NCBI GenBank assembly: GCA_026874595.1
Contig: CM049313.1
Location: 73,834,659-73,898,658 of the forward strand
DNA: 64,000 nt
Origin: Sipunculus nudus
Taxonomy: Eukaryota > Annelida > Sipuncula > Golfingiida > Sipunculidae
Direction of reading: 5' to 3'
The notes under the pieces were generated by a model, which was not told where the DNA came from, did not search any database, and saw only the letters and a program-made list of their open reading frames with translations. Below, piece after piece: positions 12,806-24,500 of the stretch; positions within the stretch are counted from its first letter, which is position 1; every line of letters starts with the position of its first letter. A program made the position numbers and the translations under genes.

Positions 12806-15075
12806 ATTAATACTATTGAATAAAAGACTCAGTTCAGTGACACGGACAAGAGTCTTTCATACAGTGTGTAGTTTCACTGGCATTTATGGACTATGTAATC
12901 TGTGCATATTATTTTTAAAAGTCAAAAGGCAAAATTATGTGATATAATTTATCAGACCTTTAAAGTGACCTGTATATAAAAGGTCAATATTATTGATCAT
13001 ATCAGATGTTTTATATTGTCAGTCAACAATGAAAAAAAAATTCCACTAGTTTCACTTTCACCTAGATCCTTATCAGATTCTTAAGATTTTGCTTACAAAT
13101 TAAAATCAGAGAAAATTATTCAGTTCTTGTCCCTAACAATTTAATTCCTTTAATCATATAATCTGTGGGTGTTTCTTTACTGTGATGACACAAAAAAAGG
13201 AACCCTCACAGAATGGCAAAAAAAGGGAAATTTCACAAATATTTAAGGCTTAAAAAAAGGTTGGATTCTGAGACTTTTTTTTACCTTAAGTTTATCATAA
13301 TTTGGATAAATATGTCATATAATAAGTTAACAACATGATAATAACATGATAATTTATAAGTCAGTTGTTTTGGTAAAAAACTGGTAAAAGCACATGTCAA
13401 ATAACAAATGAATTTTATCAAAATGTTTTGTTATATTTTCATGAAAGGACTATTGTAATGTCTCTTTTGCTCTAAATTAGTAAATTTCTACTGAAATCAA
13501 AATAAAAGAATATTATGGGCAGGGGTAGGAGTGTCTAAATTGATGTACAGTGCCTGAGATACCAACCCTTTTTTTTTGGCCTATGAAGTTGCACATTTAG
13601 AGCCATGCATCCACAATATATTCCGCATTCAAAGCATTTCTGTGACCCCTAAAATTTAGGCCGTTTTACAAACTTACCCCAATGAAGATCAAGTTTTTGT
13701 CTGAACTTGCATTTTGGGTTAGTTCTTTAAAAGTCAGCCTCTTCAATAATGATTCTTTTTACAGTTTTTCACATGAGTAGCCGGGCACCTCACAGAAAAT
13801 AGATACATGTTTTTATCCCTGGTGGAAACCCTGATATGAGAAGCAGGATAAATTCCATATAACTTTTAAGTAGTTTGGTTGAAGGTACATTGGCACAAGG
13901 TACAGGATTTGCAATAATGTTTGTATATCATTTATGTTATTCGTCCAGTTTGGCTTAATAACAAACCTTAGCAAACCCTCCAGCCACATGGATTTCTATC
14001 TTCAGTTAACCCATTTCAGGTTTTTTACGTGTGAGTAGACAGAGCCCTGATGTGTCTGTTTTACCACTAAACTACTGTGACCAGATTTCTGGTCTTGTGC
14101 TTGCACAACATCTCCCAAGTATACATAAAAGAAAAAAAAGACTGAAGAAATAGATAAAAAATACCAGTTGGAATCTTGAAAAATAAATCTTCATTTGTAA
14201 AGCTGTGTATGGCCACCAGATGAATGCAAGTTGTGTTTTTGTTTTATGTCACTAATTGTGCACTGTGCAAGTTTAATCCCCCCTCATGTACAGGAGTAAC
14301 CAAGAGGTTAAGGATATATTACGTACAGTACATGTATTAGTAGATACAATAATACCTTAAAGAGAAAACACTTTACTTCATATATATTTAACATATCTGG
14401 TAAGTGAATAGGGTTCTTTAAGCTGTATAAAGGAAGAAGAGGTACAATACAAAACCGATCGAGGAACAGGATGCTCATGTGATTTAAAAAAAATACAGCA
14501 AACCTCATTAGTTTAATTATATTCAAAGGACCTACAAAAAATGTAGAGGCATGTTGATTAGACTTAAATTGATTTTATTAAATTATTTCAGGAAACTCAT
14601 GTTTGAATGTTTTACAGTTTAAAGGGTCCCCAGCTTGAGAATGCATACCTCAGTCGATAATCCAGACCTCATTTTTCTTTGATTTTGTCTTTCCAGTATG
14701 GAGCATCACAGACAATTCTGTGTTATCTATGGCAGACAAATTAGGGCATGGCTTGGTCAGACAGATCTGCTTTGGGATGTTAAGGAAGCCACTATTGATC
14801 TATTGATATTGGTTTTCCTGCAGACAAGGAAAGAGGATGAGGATGAATTAGCTGATCGGAACAGCATCATCAGTCTATAAATTCTGTAAAGCTGCAGCTT
14901 GGAAGGGCCAAGGTTGGACTAGAGTTAGGCTGTAACCTACAGATCTAGGTGGGGTCAGCATGGGGTTATACCGGTAATACTGTTTAATGGTTGTAATGAG
15001 TCCGTTTTTCTTTTTTTTAAAGGTGCCTATTCTAATATTTGATGTCCGTTTAGTGTTAACTAATGATAATTAAAG
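12806..15075. other. No confident gene; AT-rich
   Basis: Contains poly-A and TTTTTT runs and no terminal repeats. The only coding candidate is the weak terminal exon at 14697-14877, listed separately. Confidence 0.6.
14697..14877 (+). CDS. Possible terminal exon of an upstream gene
   Basis: After TTGTCTTTCCAG the sequence reads T, then ATGGAGCATCAC, open for 60 codons to TAA at 14878. The one-base start matches phase 2 of the segment ending at 90. A second good acceptor (TTTTCCTGCAG) inside leads in the same frame to TRKEDEDELADRNSIISL and the stop. Codon text at the end looks protein-like, but the first half is not clearly biased. It could be chance. Confidence 0.2.
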
Positions 15076-15960
15076 TTTACTCAAAATTCCTTGAATCTCT
15101 TCTAAAATAGGCCAGAAGATGCCTATCCCACCACTATAGATGGACAATCTGACTTAGTAGGCCGTGAAAATTGGGCTGGTAAGCCTACTTGAGTCATGAT
15201 ACAAGCAATTTTGAGGAATGCATCGTAGTGGTCTTGCATCATGTTGCATTCATATTGTAGTACAGTCCTTAACATTAGGCTATTAATGGTGAATTAACTC
15301 AAGAGAATACATAATAACTCACAACCAAAACTGTGCAAGCCATGCCTGTATTCATGCAGTCAACAAAAATGCAAAGGGGTTTACCAGTATGCTTAGTTAA
15401 AGTGGAACTTTTCTCACTCTTGTTTGGTTTTGTTGGTAAATATGCTAAAAAAAGTTAACAATTGGTCAGGTTTATGTCAGTTGACAGTGTATATCTGTAG
15501 GCCATGAGGCATGGTCAGAAATGATGAAAATATTTGCATCCACATATAGCCTTATAGTGCATCCCTCGCTGAAGGATGAAGCTCACTATGACAGCAAGTA
15601 AGCTGGTCTTATACTCACTTAAATCTCAGAGAGCCAGAATGGTGCTAATCCCATCAAACACATGCTGTTTGTTTTGTTTATATTCAAATGTTTACAACAT
15701 ATTGGGGCCTGCCAAAATAAACAAGACATTCAACAAGGACATTTTACGGCAAGTCTGAAGAAACTGAGTTTTGCCAAGGGCGCTTTGCAACTTATGACCT
15801 TTCAACTTTGGCACATATGCAACCAAAGACCTTATGTTACATTGGTTTTCTGTTTGTCAGCATTCCTGCAGGTACCCTGTTTACACATTGTAGACATCAA
15901 CAAGCTCAAACATCCATCACAGAGGCAGTTTAGGAAGTTTCCTAAAGCTAGTTTATAAAT
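15076..15960. repeat. Dispersed repeat D1, copy 1
   Basis: The left part (CCTTGAATCTCTTCTAAAAT, AGGCCAGAAG) and the right part (ACATTCAACAAGGACAT, TTTGCAACTTATGACCTTT) match 36010-36290. The middle (GAAATGATGAAAATATTTGC, CCAGTAAGCTGG-like text) matches 20010-20170. Boundaries are uncertain; no terminal signature seen. The short frames here are not conserved. Confidence 0.6.
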
Positions 15961-16371
15961 ATGTAAGCAGAGAAAGCCAGATTAGACCTTAATGCTACAG
16001 AAAGCTAGGTGAATAGCTGACTTTAATGGGCCATATGGGCCCATTGCCTGGCCGTGTTAATTGGATAAGAGTGAAAATAACTGTGAAATACGAGTAGTGT
16101 GATAAATTGATGAGCCCATATGGTTTTATATGCACAAGTCATAATCCCTCTGTCATCCAAACGTTTGAATTTGTGAGGTTCTATCTTTGTTCCAAGTGTT
16201 GCCACCAGGTGCAAGCACCAGTAGTTTATTGATTTACAAAAAGCTAAAAAAAAGTTCCATGAAAAAGTTCCCAGATCAACAGCATAAAATTTTTTCTCTT
16301 GCCTCGAGGTTCTCCTTTCTTAATTGTAAACCATCAAAATTTTGTCATTAATATTCATGCACAGACAAGCA

Positions 16372-16785
16372 ATCAGACATATTACTAGGAGGTCACATGA
16401 CCTCCAATGGGACAGATGATAAATCAATTTTTTCTCAGATTACAGTTAAACAGACAGACACATAATATAAGGAGGTCACATGATCTCCATTTGCAGAGGT
16501 GATAAATCAATGTTTGCACAGATCACAGACAAACAGATAGACAGACAAATTACTACACCTCCATTGGCAGAGGTGATAAATCAATATTTGCACAGATCAA
16601 GGACAAACAGACAGACATATTACTAGGAGGTCACATGACCTCAGTTAACAGAGGTGATGAATCAATATTTGCACAGATCAAGGACAAAGAGACAGACATA
16701 TTACTAGGAGGTCACATGACCTCCATTGGCAGAGGTGATAAATCAGTATTTGCACAGATCAAAGACAAACAGACAGACTAACTAT
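16372..16785. repeat. About 82-bp tandem repeat, about 5 units, with AGGTCA palindromes
   Basis: Units contain ACAGACAGACATATTACTAG, GAGGTCACATGACCTC, GGCAGAGGTGATAAATCAAT and TTTGCACAGATCA. The palindrome starts near 16390, 16472, 16628 and 16709; the middle unit has lost it. AGGTCA-CA-TGACCT is an inverted nuclear-receptor half-site pair with two-base spacing; the centre TCACATGA also matches an MITF-type E-box. Confidence 0.88.
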
Positions 16786-17999
16786 ACTAAGAGTTACAGG
16801 CACAATATTTGCTCAATTCATGCATTTACTAAGTTTGCTTTTACCAAGGATCAATGTAGGAAATAGAGAGTGAATAATACCACATCCAAAACTAGCTGAT
16901 ATAAGGTACACCTCATTAGAAGTTTATATTCTTTCATTGAATTTATCCCGAGTGAAATGTAGAATACTTCATGCTATATACTAAAGATTTGACAGAACAA
17001 ACATGCTCTAAATGGAGTCAGTATATAGACATGATGCAGTCGCTTACGTTTCAGGTGTTACCATGGTTACTGATTGAGTATACCTCAGAGATGTGAACAT
17101 CACCATAGCAACAGATTGTCTTTATTTCATCTGTATGCCCAAGGTGTTTATTTCCTGACATATTATAGCTGCATATGGTTTAAGGTTTAATGGCCGACAA
17201 TGATTTGTTAGCACCTGAGAGGTGTAGATGACATGAGAAGATGTGTTTACAGTATTTTTTATTAAAAGTATTGATTGAAGTAGTGCCACTACACCAGGTT
17301 TCAGGTGAGTGATTATACAAAATTTGTCTTGGTAGGCAGTCTAATCTGTATTTTTCAAGGGTAACATTTTATTTTTAATGTTAGATTTTTGGCCTGTAGG
17401 TGGCACTGTTGAGTGAAGATGAAGGGATCAAAATGTATGATAAAAATGACCTGTGATTATTGAGCCATCTTGGATATCAGGTTATATATGCAGCACAGAG
17501 CAGGGCTGTAGTGATACATGATCTCATGATACAACATGTATATAAATATTTCATGTATGATACAATACACAGCAAATGATACTTCTGGTATAATATAACT
17601 AAGGTTCCAAGCCAAATTTTTCCTTGTATGCAGAAATGTAAATAATAAATTCACTCCTCTAAAATATAATTCAGAAACATAATACAAATTAACCTGCAAA
17701 GGATTAGGATTCAATTTGTAGTATTTGTTTCATGTCCAAACAGCATTTATCTACTTTGTGTTTCATTATTTCTTTCACAAATGGCTTTCTTACTATTTTA
17801 CAATAAAAAGCTTATTGGAACCATATTAAAATATTATTTTTTTCATAAATGGATCATAGATTTGAAATACAGTGTTCTTGGATTTTGCCCTCCATGTACA
17901 GTTTAATTGTATTAACACTTAAACATTAGCAGTTATTACTAATATAAACCTAACAAGTGCATGACCTTTGTTTGTCCTTCAAGGAAATGGAAATTATGA

Positions 18000-18370
18000 A
18001 ATAATAATAATTATGTGACATATAACAGCTGTGAAGCGCAAGAATGAAGAGAATACAAGCCTCAGTTTTAATAGTGGTTGATAGCTTCTGATCATGCGTT
18101 GGTCCTGCAGTTACGGATGCCTCTTCTGTGCATAACATCTATTATGACATCTTCACTCAGCAGTTGTCTGTCATATCCATTTCATCAAATTTCTACAGAA
18201 TAGTCTCGTATCTCAATAATCCATAGGTTTGATGTGGTTTACAGAAAATAACATGAGGAAGGTTTTAATTACCCAAATAGTTAATTATACTGATTTTTTA
18301 TACAGATCTGCCCTTGGTGTAGAATGTTGTAGCATTATTTGACTTGCCTAAAAATAATTGCAAAAAAACT
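18000..18370. repeat. Dispersed repeat D2, copy 1
   Basis: Matches 32205-32560 over about 350 bases with many substitutions: GAATACAAGCCTCA, ATTATGACATCTTCACT, CATAGGTTTGA, CAAATAGTTAATTAT, TTGACTTGC. No inverted termini were recognised; possibly an old SINE/LINE tail or a segmental copy. Confidence 0.6.
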
Positions 18371-18547
18371 AATTAAGTGGACAGGGTGGTAAAGAGACAT
18401 GCTCAGGCATCTGTCATAGAGATGTGCACGTAATAGGGAGGTGCCTGTTTATAGAGGTTTCACTGTATATATTCTGCAGTACTTATACAAATGTACCTTG
18501 TTTGGTAAGGACTGGCTCTGTTTCTCATTCATCCACTAGCTTGTGTT

Positions 18548-18590
18548 TAATTAATTAAAGCATACTGGTATGCTAAGTTAATTAATTAAT
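18548..18590. other. Long AT-rich imperfect palindrome
   Basis: TTAATTAATTAA and its mirror flank AGCATAC-TG-GTATGCT. The stem is about 18 bp with small bulges. Nothing nearby suggests a gene; it could be an AT-rich MITE remnant or a breakage-prone site. Confidence 0.75.
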
Positions 18591-19761
18591 TACTGAAATA
18601 TCTGAAAAATCAATGCAAACAAAATTAATTAATTAAATGGCCTACCAGACTGTTAAGAAAGAAGTACTAGTGGTAATCATTTAATGCTTCTCATTAATAA
18701 AATCCTGCTATTCTCGAAGCTTCCTGTACCTCAGAGATACAATACTATCCAGTGTTGCTGATTGCCATTAGTCATAATTATTGTCTAAACTAAATACAAT
18801 TAATATATAAACAACATAGAATATATATAAGTCCTACTGATTTATTATTAATTCAGGTTCCGCAGGTCTGAGAGTGATGTTTTTGTTATAATTTTTAACA
18901 ATGACATAGATACATGTGTATGTGTGTGTCTGTGTACTGTACCTTGTTTATATTGTTAGGTTATTTTGTAAGTTTGGTAGTAGTGTTTTAAAGCATATTA
19001 AATCCTAACATTTTGTCTTCTATGACTTAATTATTAGTACTCTTTGTGAAGGACCAGCATTATGCAGGGTAAGACCATTCAGGTGTTCAATTTATTATGT
19101 TTTAGAACATCACCATCTCTTTAGGTTTGTTTTTTTGTAAGTTTTAATTATATACCAGCAAGAATGACAAAGCTCAGAAACTAGTAATGTAGAAGAGTGC
19201 ACACAATCTGAGTCTGATTACAAGTCTGACTTCAGGCAGTTAAGTCTAAGTCCGTGTCAGTGAGGCTGAAGTCCAATTCGAGCTTCTTTTATTTCAGATA
19301 ATCTGGAGCCCAAGTCTGAGTCCAATCAAAATCTTTTGATTAAAAGAAATTTAAAATTTTTAACTTTTAAATTACCAGAAGTTTTTTAAGTTAGTTTACA
19401 CATGCCCTTTGCTTTAATATTAAATAACATTAAACTACTCCTGATTCTGCCATAAAGCCTGGTCTATAAAGAATTCTTTAAATTCTGGTAGTAGTTCACA
19501 TATGAATATAAATGTCTCTAGGTTGAATTTCTGACTTCCGTACCAGTATGTCTCTGATGGATAATGTGAAGGAGAGGCGAGTTGTTTGAGTTGCAGGAAA
19601 TGACAGCAGTTATACCATTGAGATGTGATTTACACTTTACATTCTTTTTATGTGAAATCCTTACCCTTAGCTTAATGTTGTGATTACCACATTGTTCTGA
19701 TCCGACCTTTTTCTGTATATTCTCATACGGGTTGATCAAACTGTTTCTTAGCCGTGACAAA

Positions 19762-19790
19762 CACGACTCAGGGCCCCCTACTGAGTCGTG
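19762..19790. other. Perfect 10-bp stem hairpin
   Basis: CACGACTCAG and CTGAGTCGTG are exact reverse complements separated by GGCCCCCTA. It is CG-containing in an AT-rich area. No element termini or T tract follow, so its role is unknown. Confidence 0.9.
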
Positions 19791-20004
19791 ACACAAGCCA
19801 AATTTAGAACAGCCCTGCAAGTCCACCCCACGCTTTATAACCGTATCTCCGCATACAGTCAGCAGGCAGACCGCAGGCAGAAATCTCCCATACATGCAGA
19901 ACAATATACGAATATATTAGGTTATAACGGAATATTTCACACACATGGTAGATGTCGTTGGAGAGATAAGAAACTTAGTAAAAGGTCTAGTGGGTTTATT
20001 TGAA

Positions 20005-20170
20005 GTGACACGATACTTGTAAGCAATGAGGTGTTCTCAGAAATGACGAAAATATTTGCATCGTCATGGGGCCTTATAATGCGATCCTCAGAGTTGGATG
20101 TCCAGGCACTCTGGCAAGCCAGTAAGCTGGCCATAATATCAGAGAGCCGATCTGGTGCTAACTTTTTCTG
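20005..20170. repeat. Dispersed repeat D1, copy 2 (partial)
   Basis: GAAATGACGAAAATATTTGC, GGGGCCTTATAATGCGATCC and AAGCCAGTAAGCTGG align with 15505-15610. Overlapping open frames on both strands reflect composition and are not genes. Confidence 0.6.
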
Positions 20171-21337
20171 TGTATTCTTGTTCTATATCTTTATGCAATG
20201 GACCAGCCTATTTCTACTAGCTCTGATAATCACACTGCAATAGGAATTTTGATAGCCATTGCATTGTAGTTTTTGGTATGACTGGCATCACAAACTCAAA
20301 TGTAGGCCCTATCAGCTAATTTAATATGAATGCCTGATATGTCATGTATTCAGGGCTACATTGATAGGAGTTGTCACAATAAAAAACCTTGTGGTCTAAG
20401 AATGGGTCAAACACTGAACCCTATGTGTGTTTGTCTGGTACACAATTCATCATGTGTTTATATTTGAACAGCTGGCAGCTCCGTCTTCCATCCCCAACAG
20501 CTGTGTGTATGGGGAGCCTGTAACATAAATCATTTGCAGGGTTATAACATGCTGTTAAGGCATAATCAGATAATTCCTAGATCACAAGAGAAAGTAAATG
20601 CTACCTTGGACAGAAAGGTAAACTTATTTATATCTTTTGATTACCAGGGACTCTTATATAATATATACTTTTGACTTTATAGTTCTATTAAAAGGAGCAG
20701 GGTGTCTTGATCATGCTCTTGTAGAGCTATAGAGGGTTTGTGCTCAAATAATGCTCTCTTTGTTGCTATACTAAACATAAATTTTGGACGTATAATTATA
20801 ATCACCACCTGTTAAATCCTTTAGAAATTCTGGGGTTTTTTTTCAGGGAAATAGTCTTGTCCCTGAAAAATAAAAAAATGTTGTCTAAAATGAGATCAGT
20901 TCATCTGAAACTTTATGGCAAAGTTAATATTACTTTCTTCAGCTTCATAGTAATTGCAGATCATATGTATCTTTTCACACCCTGGTGAAGAGGATGCACT
21001 TTTGTGGCAAAGACCTTTGCCTGGGGTCTTAGTATAGAGAATTTTAAGAATAGCATATGAGAAGTTAAAAACTTGTAATCTTGTCACCTTAATAACTATG
21101 CCAACATGCATTCCAAAAGGTAATGAAGTCCACTGCAAAGTTAGCCAGCCCTCAAAAATTTATTTGAAACTGTCCTTATGACAGCAAAAAATGATAAAAA
21201 AGACAGAAAGAATGACCAGTAGAATCCTGGTACTGGTGAAGGTGTCATCATCATATATAATAAACAGGTACACATGGACTGTTGAAAAATGTTTGAAGCA
21301 TACACATGAAATGAATATTGTTATTTGTTGTTTACAG

Positions 21338-21581
21338 GAAAGTTCCTGCCAAGGAAATTTGCCAGCACATCGCGTTTCGTGGTGTCGAGTCGTGTTTGGT
21401 CCAACATGATCCCCACCCGTGACTGTGATATCTTAATAACATTCCCCACCAACACCAGTGATGCTACCCTTATGTGGATACTGGCTCGCCTCCGCAACCG
21501 GACCCCGGAGCTCAGGGTCCATGTTAGACACCACAGTAACACTGGGGTGTATGGATTCTACCTGACTGCTACGTATGAGAA
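21338..21581 (+). CDS. ANO8: ANO8 exon 1 of 12 seen: N-terminal cytosolic domain
   Basis: The acceptor is TTGTTTACAG and the donor GTATGT. The exon starts with the last two bases of a Gly codon (GGA if the missing exon ends in G) and ends two bases into an Asn codon. It encodes KFLPRKFAS..., then PTRDCDILITFP and RVHVRHHSNTGVYGFYLTA, the start of the anoctamin dimerisation domain. Human ANO8 has the matching stretch right after its short N-terminal leader, so only about 40 residues should precede it. GC content is clearly higher than in the flanking introns. Confidence 0.95.
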
Positions 21582-24500
21582 GTATGTCATTTCAAGTCAG
21601 TCATCTGTCCAATAATAGCATTTCTGTTACTGTATATAGATATGTTTAGTCTGTATCACTGTCAGGTGTCCAATTCTCTTCCATTTGTTTATGTAATGTT
21701 GTTACAGAATATTTATTTTGCCAGTATCCAATCTACATTTGCTTTAAAATTTTATACTTGATACTTCCATGATCTGGACTAGTAAAATAAAGATGGATTT
21801 CTTATGAGTATTGAAAAATATAAGAACATGTGATTTTAGCATTTTTCCATTTTTTTTTAAAAGTAGATTTTTTTTCTTTAATGCAAGTGCTTAATTTAAT
21901 AGTCTGAAATAACAGACATCAGTTTGGATGTTCAATATGGTCCCAGGTATCCATTAGCTAATTACATTTGACCATAATAGAAATGAACATCAGACATTTT
22001 AATATTATTATTTTGAAACAAGGTCTCCTTAGCTTGCTCATACATTACTTTGAATTCAGAGTATAATATTTCTCTGTGGACTTAACAACCAAAAATCTTG
22101 AGGAAGAAGGCAAACTTGTATTTTTTTTAAACCTCAGGGAGGAGACTGATTGAAATTTTGCCAGCTTGCAAAGAGGATAGAAGTTTGTTTGATCATGTAT
22201 GAATTATCATGTGAAGGACACAAAGGGATATTGTTAATGTCAATATAAAAATTCCATCATCTGTACATGTATACACTCCTTATGCAGCAATTATACACTG
22301 CAGTTCTTCCAGACCTTCTTTGTTTAAACCGCTGTCATGTATTGCAAGATTTCCGGGTTTCATAACTAGGGCTGAAAGGAGTACTCGAGTAAGTCCGGGT
22401 AATACTTACCGAGTACTCGAGTCCAAGATTTGGACTCGAGTACTCTTGTATGTACATGCATATATGTATTTTACTGCAAATTTTAGGACAGTCTGTAGGA
22501 TTATTTATCCATTGTCTAGCCTGGCTTAGGGCTCTAAACATACGCTAGTCAAATTAACCGAGGTCTTGTTATTACATATATCTATTCCTTCATTGCGATA
22601 AAGTTAAGCCTTCACTAAGTCAAATTTATGCATATTCTGCATCGGTAAACAGATTTTTGTTTTATCTTCACAGCGTTGCCAAGGTAACGAGTACTCAAGT
22701 CCGAGTCGGGTAATGCCTATCGGGTACTGGAGTCCAAAATTTTGTACCCGTTTCAGCCCTATTCATAACCAAGGCTGACACAGTGCAAATATTTGTATTT
22801 AGACCAATGAGAGCATGGTATTATATTGTTACATTCAGCTCCAAGTTTAAAACCTGTGACATCACACTCACATTGATCTGACTACACCAGTTCTGGCATA
22901 AGGCCAGGAATCACCACTGAGTGAATGAGGAGTGTCAAACTGTACATGTCATGATTCTTTATGGTAATTGACCTAACCATGAACTCTATGTGACCTTAAT
23001 TTAATATTCATTCAATGAATAATTATGAACAGAGCAGATGCGAGCAACCAGTCATGTAACTGTTGGTAATGTAAATAGTCAATCACCTGACAAGGAATAT
23101 TTGTATAACAAGGGTGACTCAACCAAACGGAACACACGTGGTCTGTATCAGTACCCCTGTCAACATGGATTCTGGTATATTTTTTATATACAAAGGAGAG
23201 AGTATAAAAATTTTTCAGCCAAAAGTAGCAGGAGCTATTCTGCCTATACCCTGTGAATGATGTCTTACCTCAGTTGCACTGAATTCATATCAGAGAATTA
23301 ATCCAAAATATGGCGTAACACTTCACAATGATTACGATAAAGCCACCCTAGAGAACAGAGATATAGCCATTCCAGCTATTGACATCATTCAATGTGAAGT
23401 CATGCGCAAACAATCTGTGTGATTTCTTTGTAACGTCACTAACGACTTATAACCTTGCAGCTCTCACAACCATTCTTCTGTGTTGGATTGTTTTGGAGGC
23501 TTATTAGCATAATTTTTAGGTAAAAGGGGCAGAGCATAATTTATAGGTAAAAGGGGTAGGGCATAATTTATATGTGAAAGGGGCAGAGCATAAGTTATAG
23601 GTAAAAGGGGCAGAGCATAATTTATAGGTAAAAGGGGCAGAGCATAATTTATAGGTGAAAGGGGCAGAGCATAATTTATAGGTAAAACGGCAGGGCATAA
23701 TTTATAGGGAAAAGGGGCGGAACATAAAGGCTGTCATGATTCGGTCATTTATGATGAGTAAATGGCAACATTAATACTAAGGACTTGGTACTTAATTACA
23801 AAAAGTCATATTTAAGAAACAGAGGGGCAGCACCATGCAATTCTGTTAAAGAGTAAGTTTTTTGTTTGGCTTAAATATGCACCAGTTTTGTCCAGTGGTC
23901 ACAGTTATATTTAGTGAATGATGTTTACACAAATTGCCAGGCTCCCAAGGGGAATTTTATAATGGCAAAAAAATCTAATTAGTTAAAGTAACTAATGCAG
24001 CTCATTTAAAAGGTTTAGACGCAAGAACTGCATTTTATTGATTCCTGTGCAAGGGCTCATTTCCTGAAGTTGTGAAAGAATTTCAAGAGTTCAGTTTAAA
24101 ATTATTGCAGGGCAATGATAACCCTTGGGGTTGTAAAAATATCTATGCACATATGAATGTCTGTCCAAAACCTGTACTCCTTTTCATTTGATAATGTTTA
24201 TGCACAGTTGGATTATACAGGTGAAGCAAATGAATTCCAAATCTCTGTGAAAAAATTGATTAATACAGATTTTGCATAAACTGAACCAGATTCCTAGAGG
24301 AAAAAAATGTTTATTTACTTTTCCTCAAAGCCATGAGGTTGTGTGGGTTATTGTTCAAAAGCTATTGACACATCTAAATCGAGCAGTGACGTCACCCACA
24401 GGGAAAACTCCTGTGACTAAAAGTTCTAGATCTCATCAAAGCTAACAATTTCCGACCTTTTCAGCCCCAAATTTTCAGGGAAGAATGAAAACAACATGTA

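Larger units (their letters stand above)
16786..21337. other. Presumed ANO8 upstream or intron sequence, first exon not found
   Basis: I looked for an ATG-led segment ending in Leu-Phe-G before a GT donor in the right phase, as the family predicts, and found none that is convincing. The region holds repeats D1 and D2, the palindromes at 18548 and 19762, and a short GTGT run near 18918. The start exon may be further left or outside the window. Confidence 0.5.

Noticed and set aside
18470-18505. Candidate ANO8 first exon ending Leu-Phe-G before GTAAGG at 18505
   Set aside because: No in-frame ATG with plausible leader precedes it, and the upstream text is a Tigger-like fragment.
23516-23698. 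Peptide-repeat gene on the minus strand (nine-residue units)
   Set aside because: A 27-bp minisatellite with no signal for transcription or translation.
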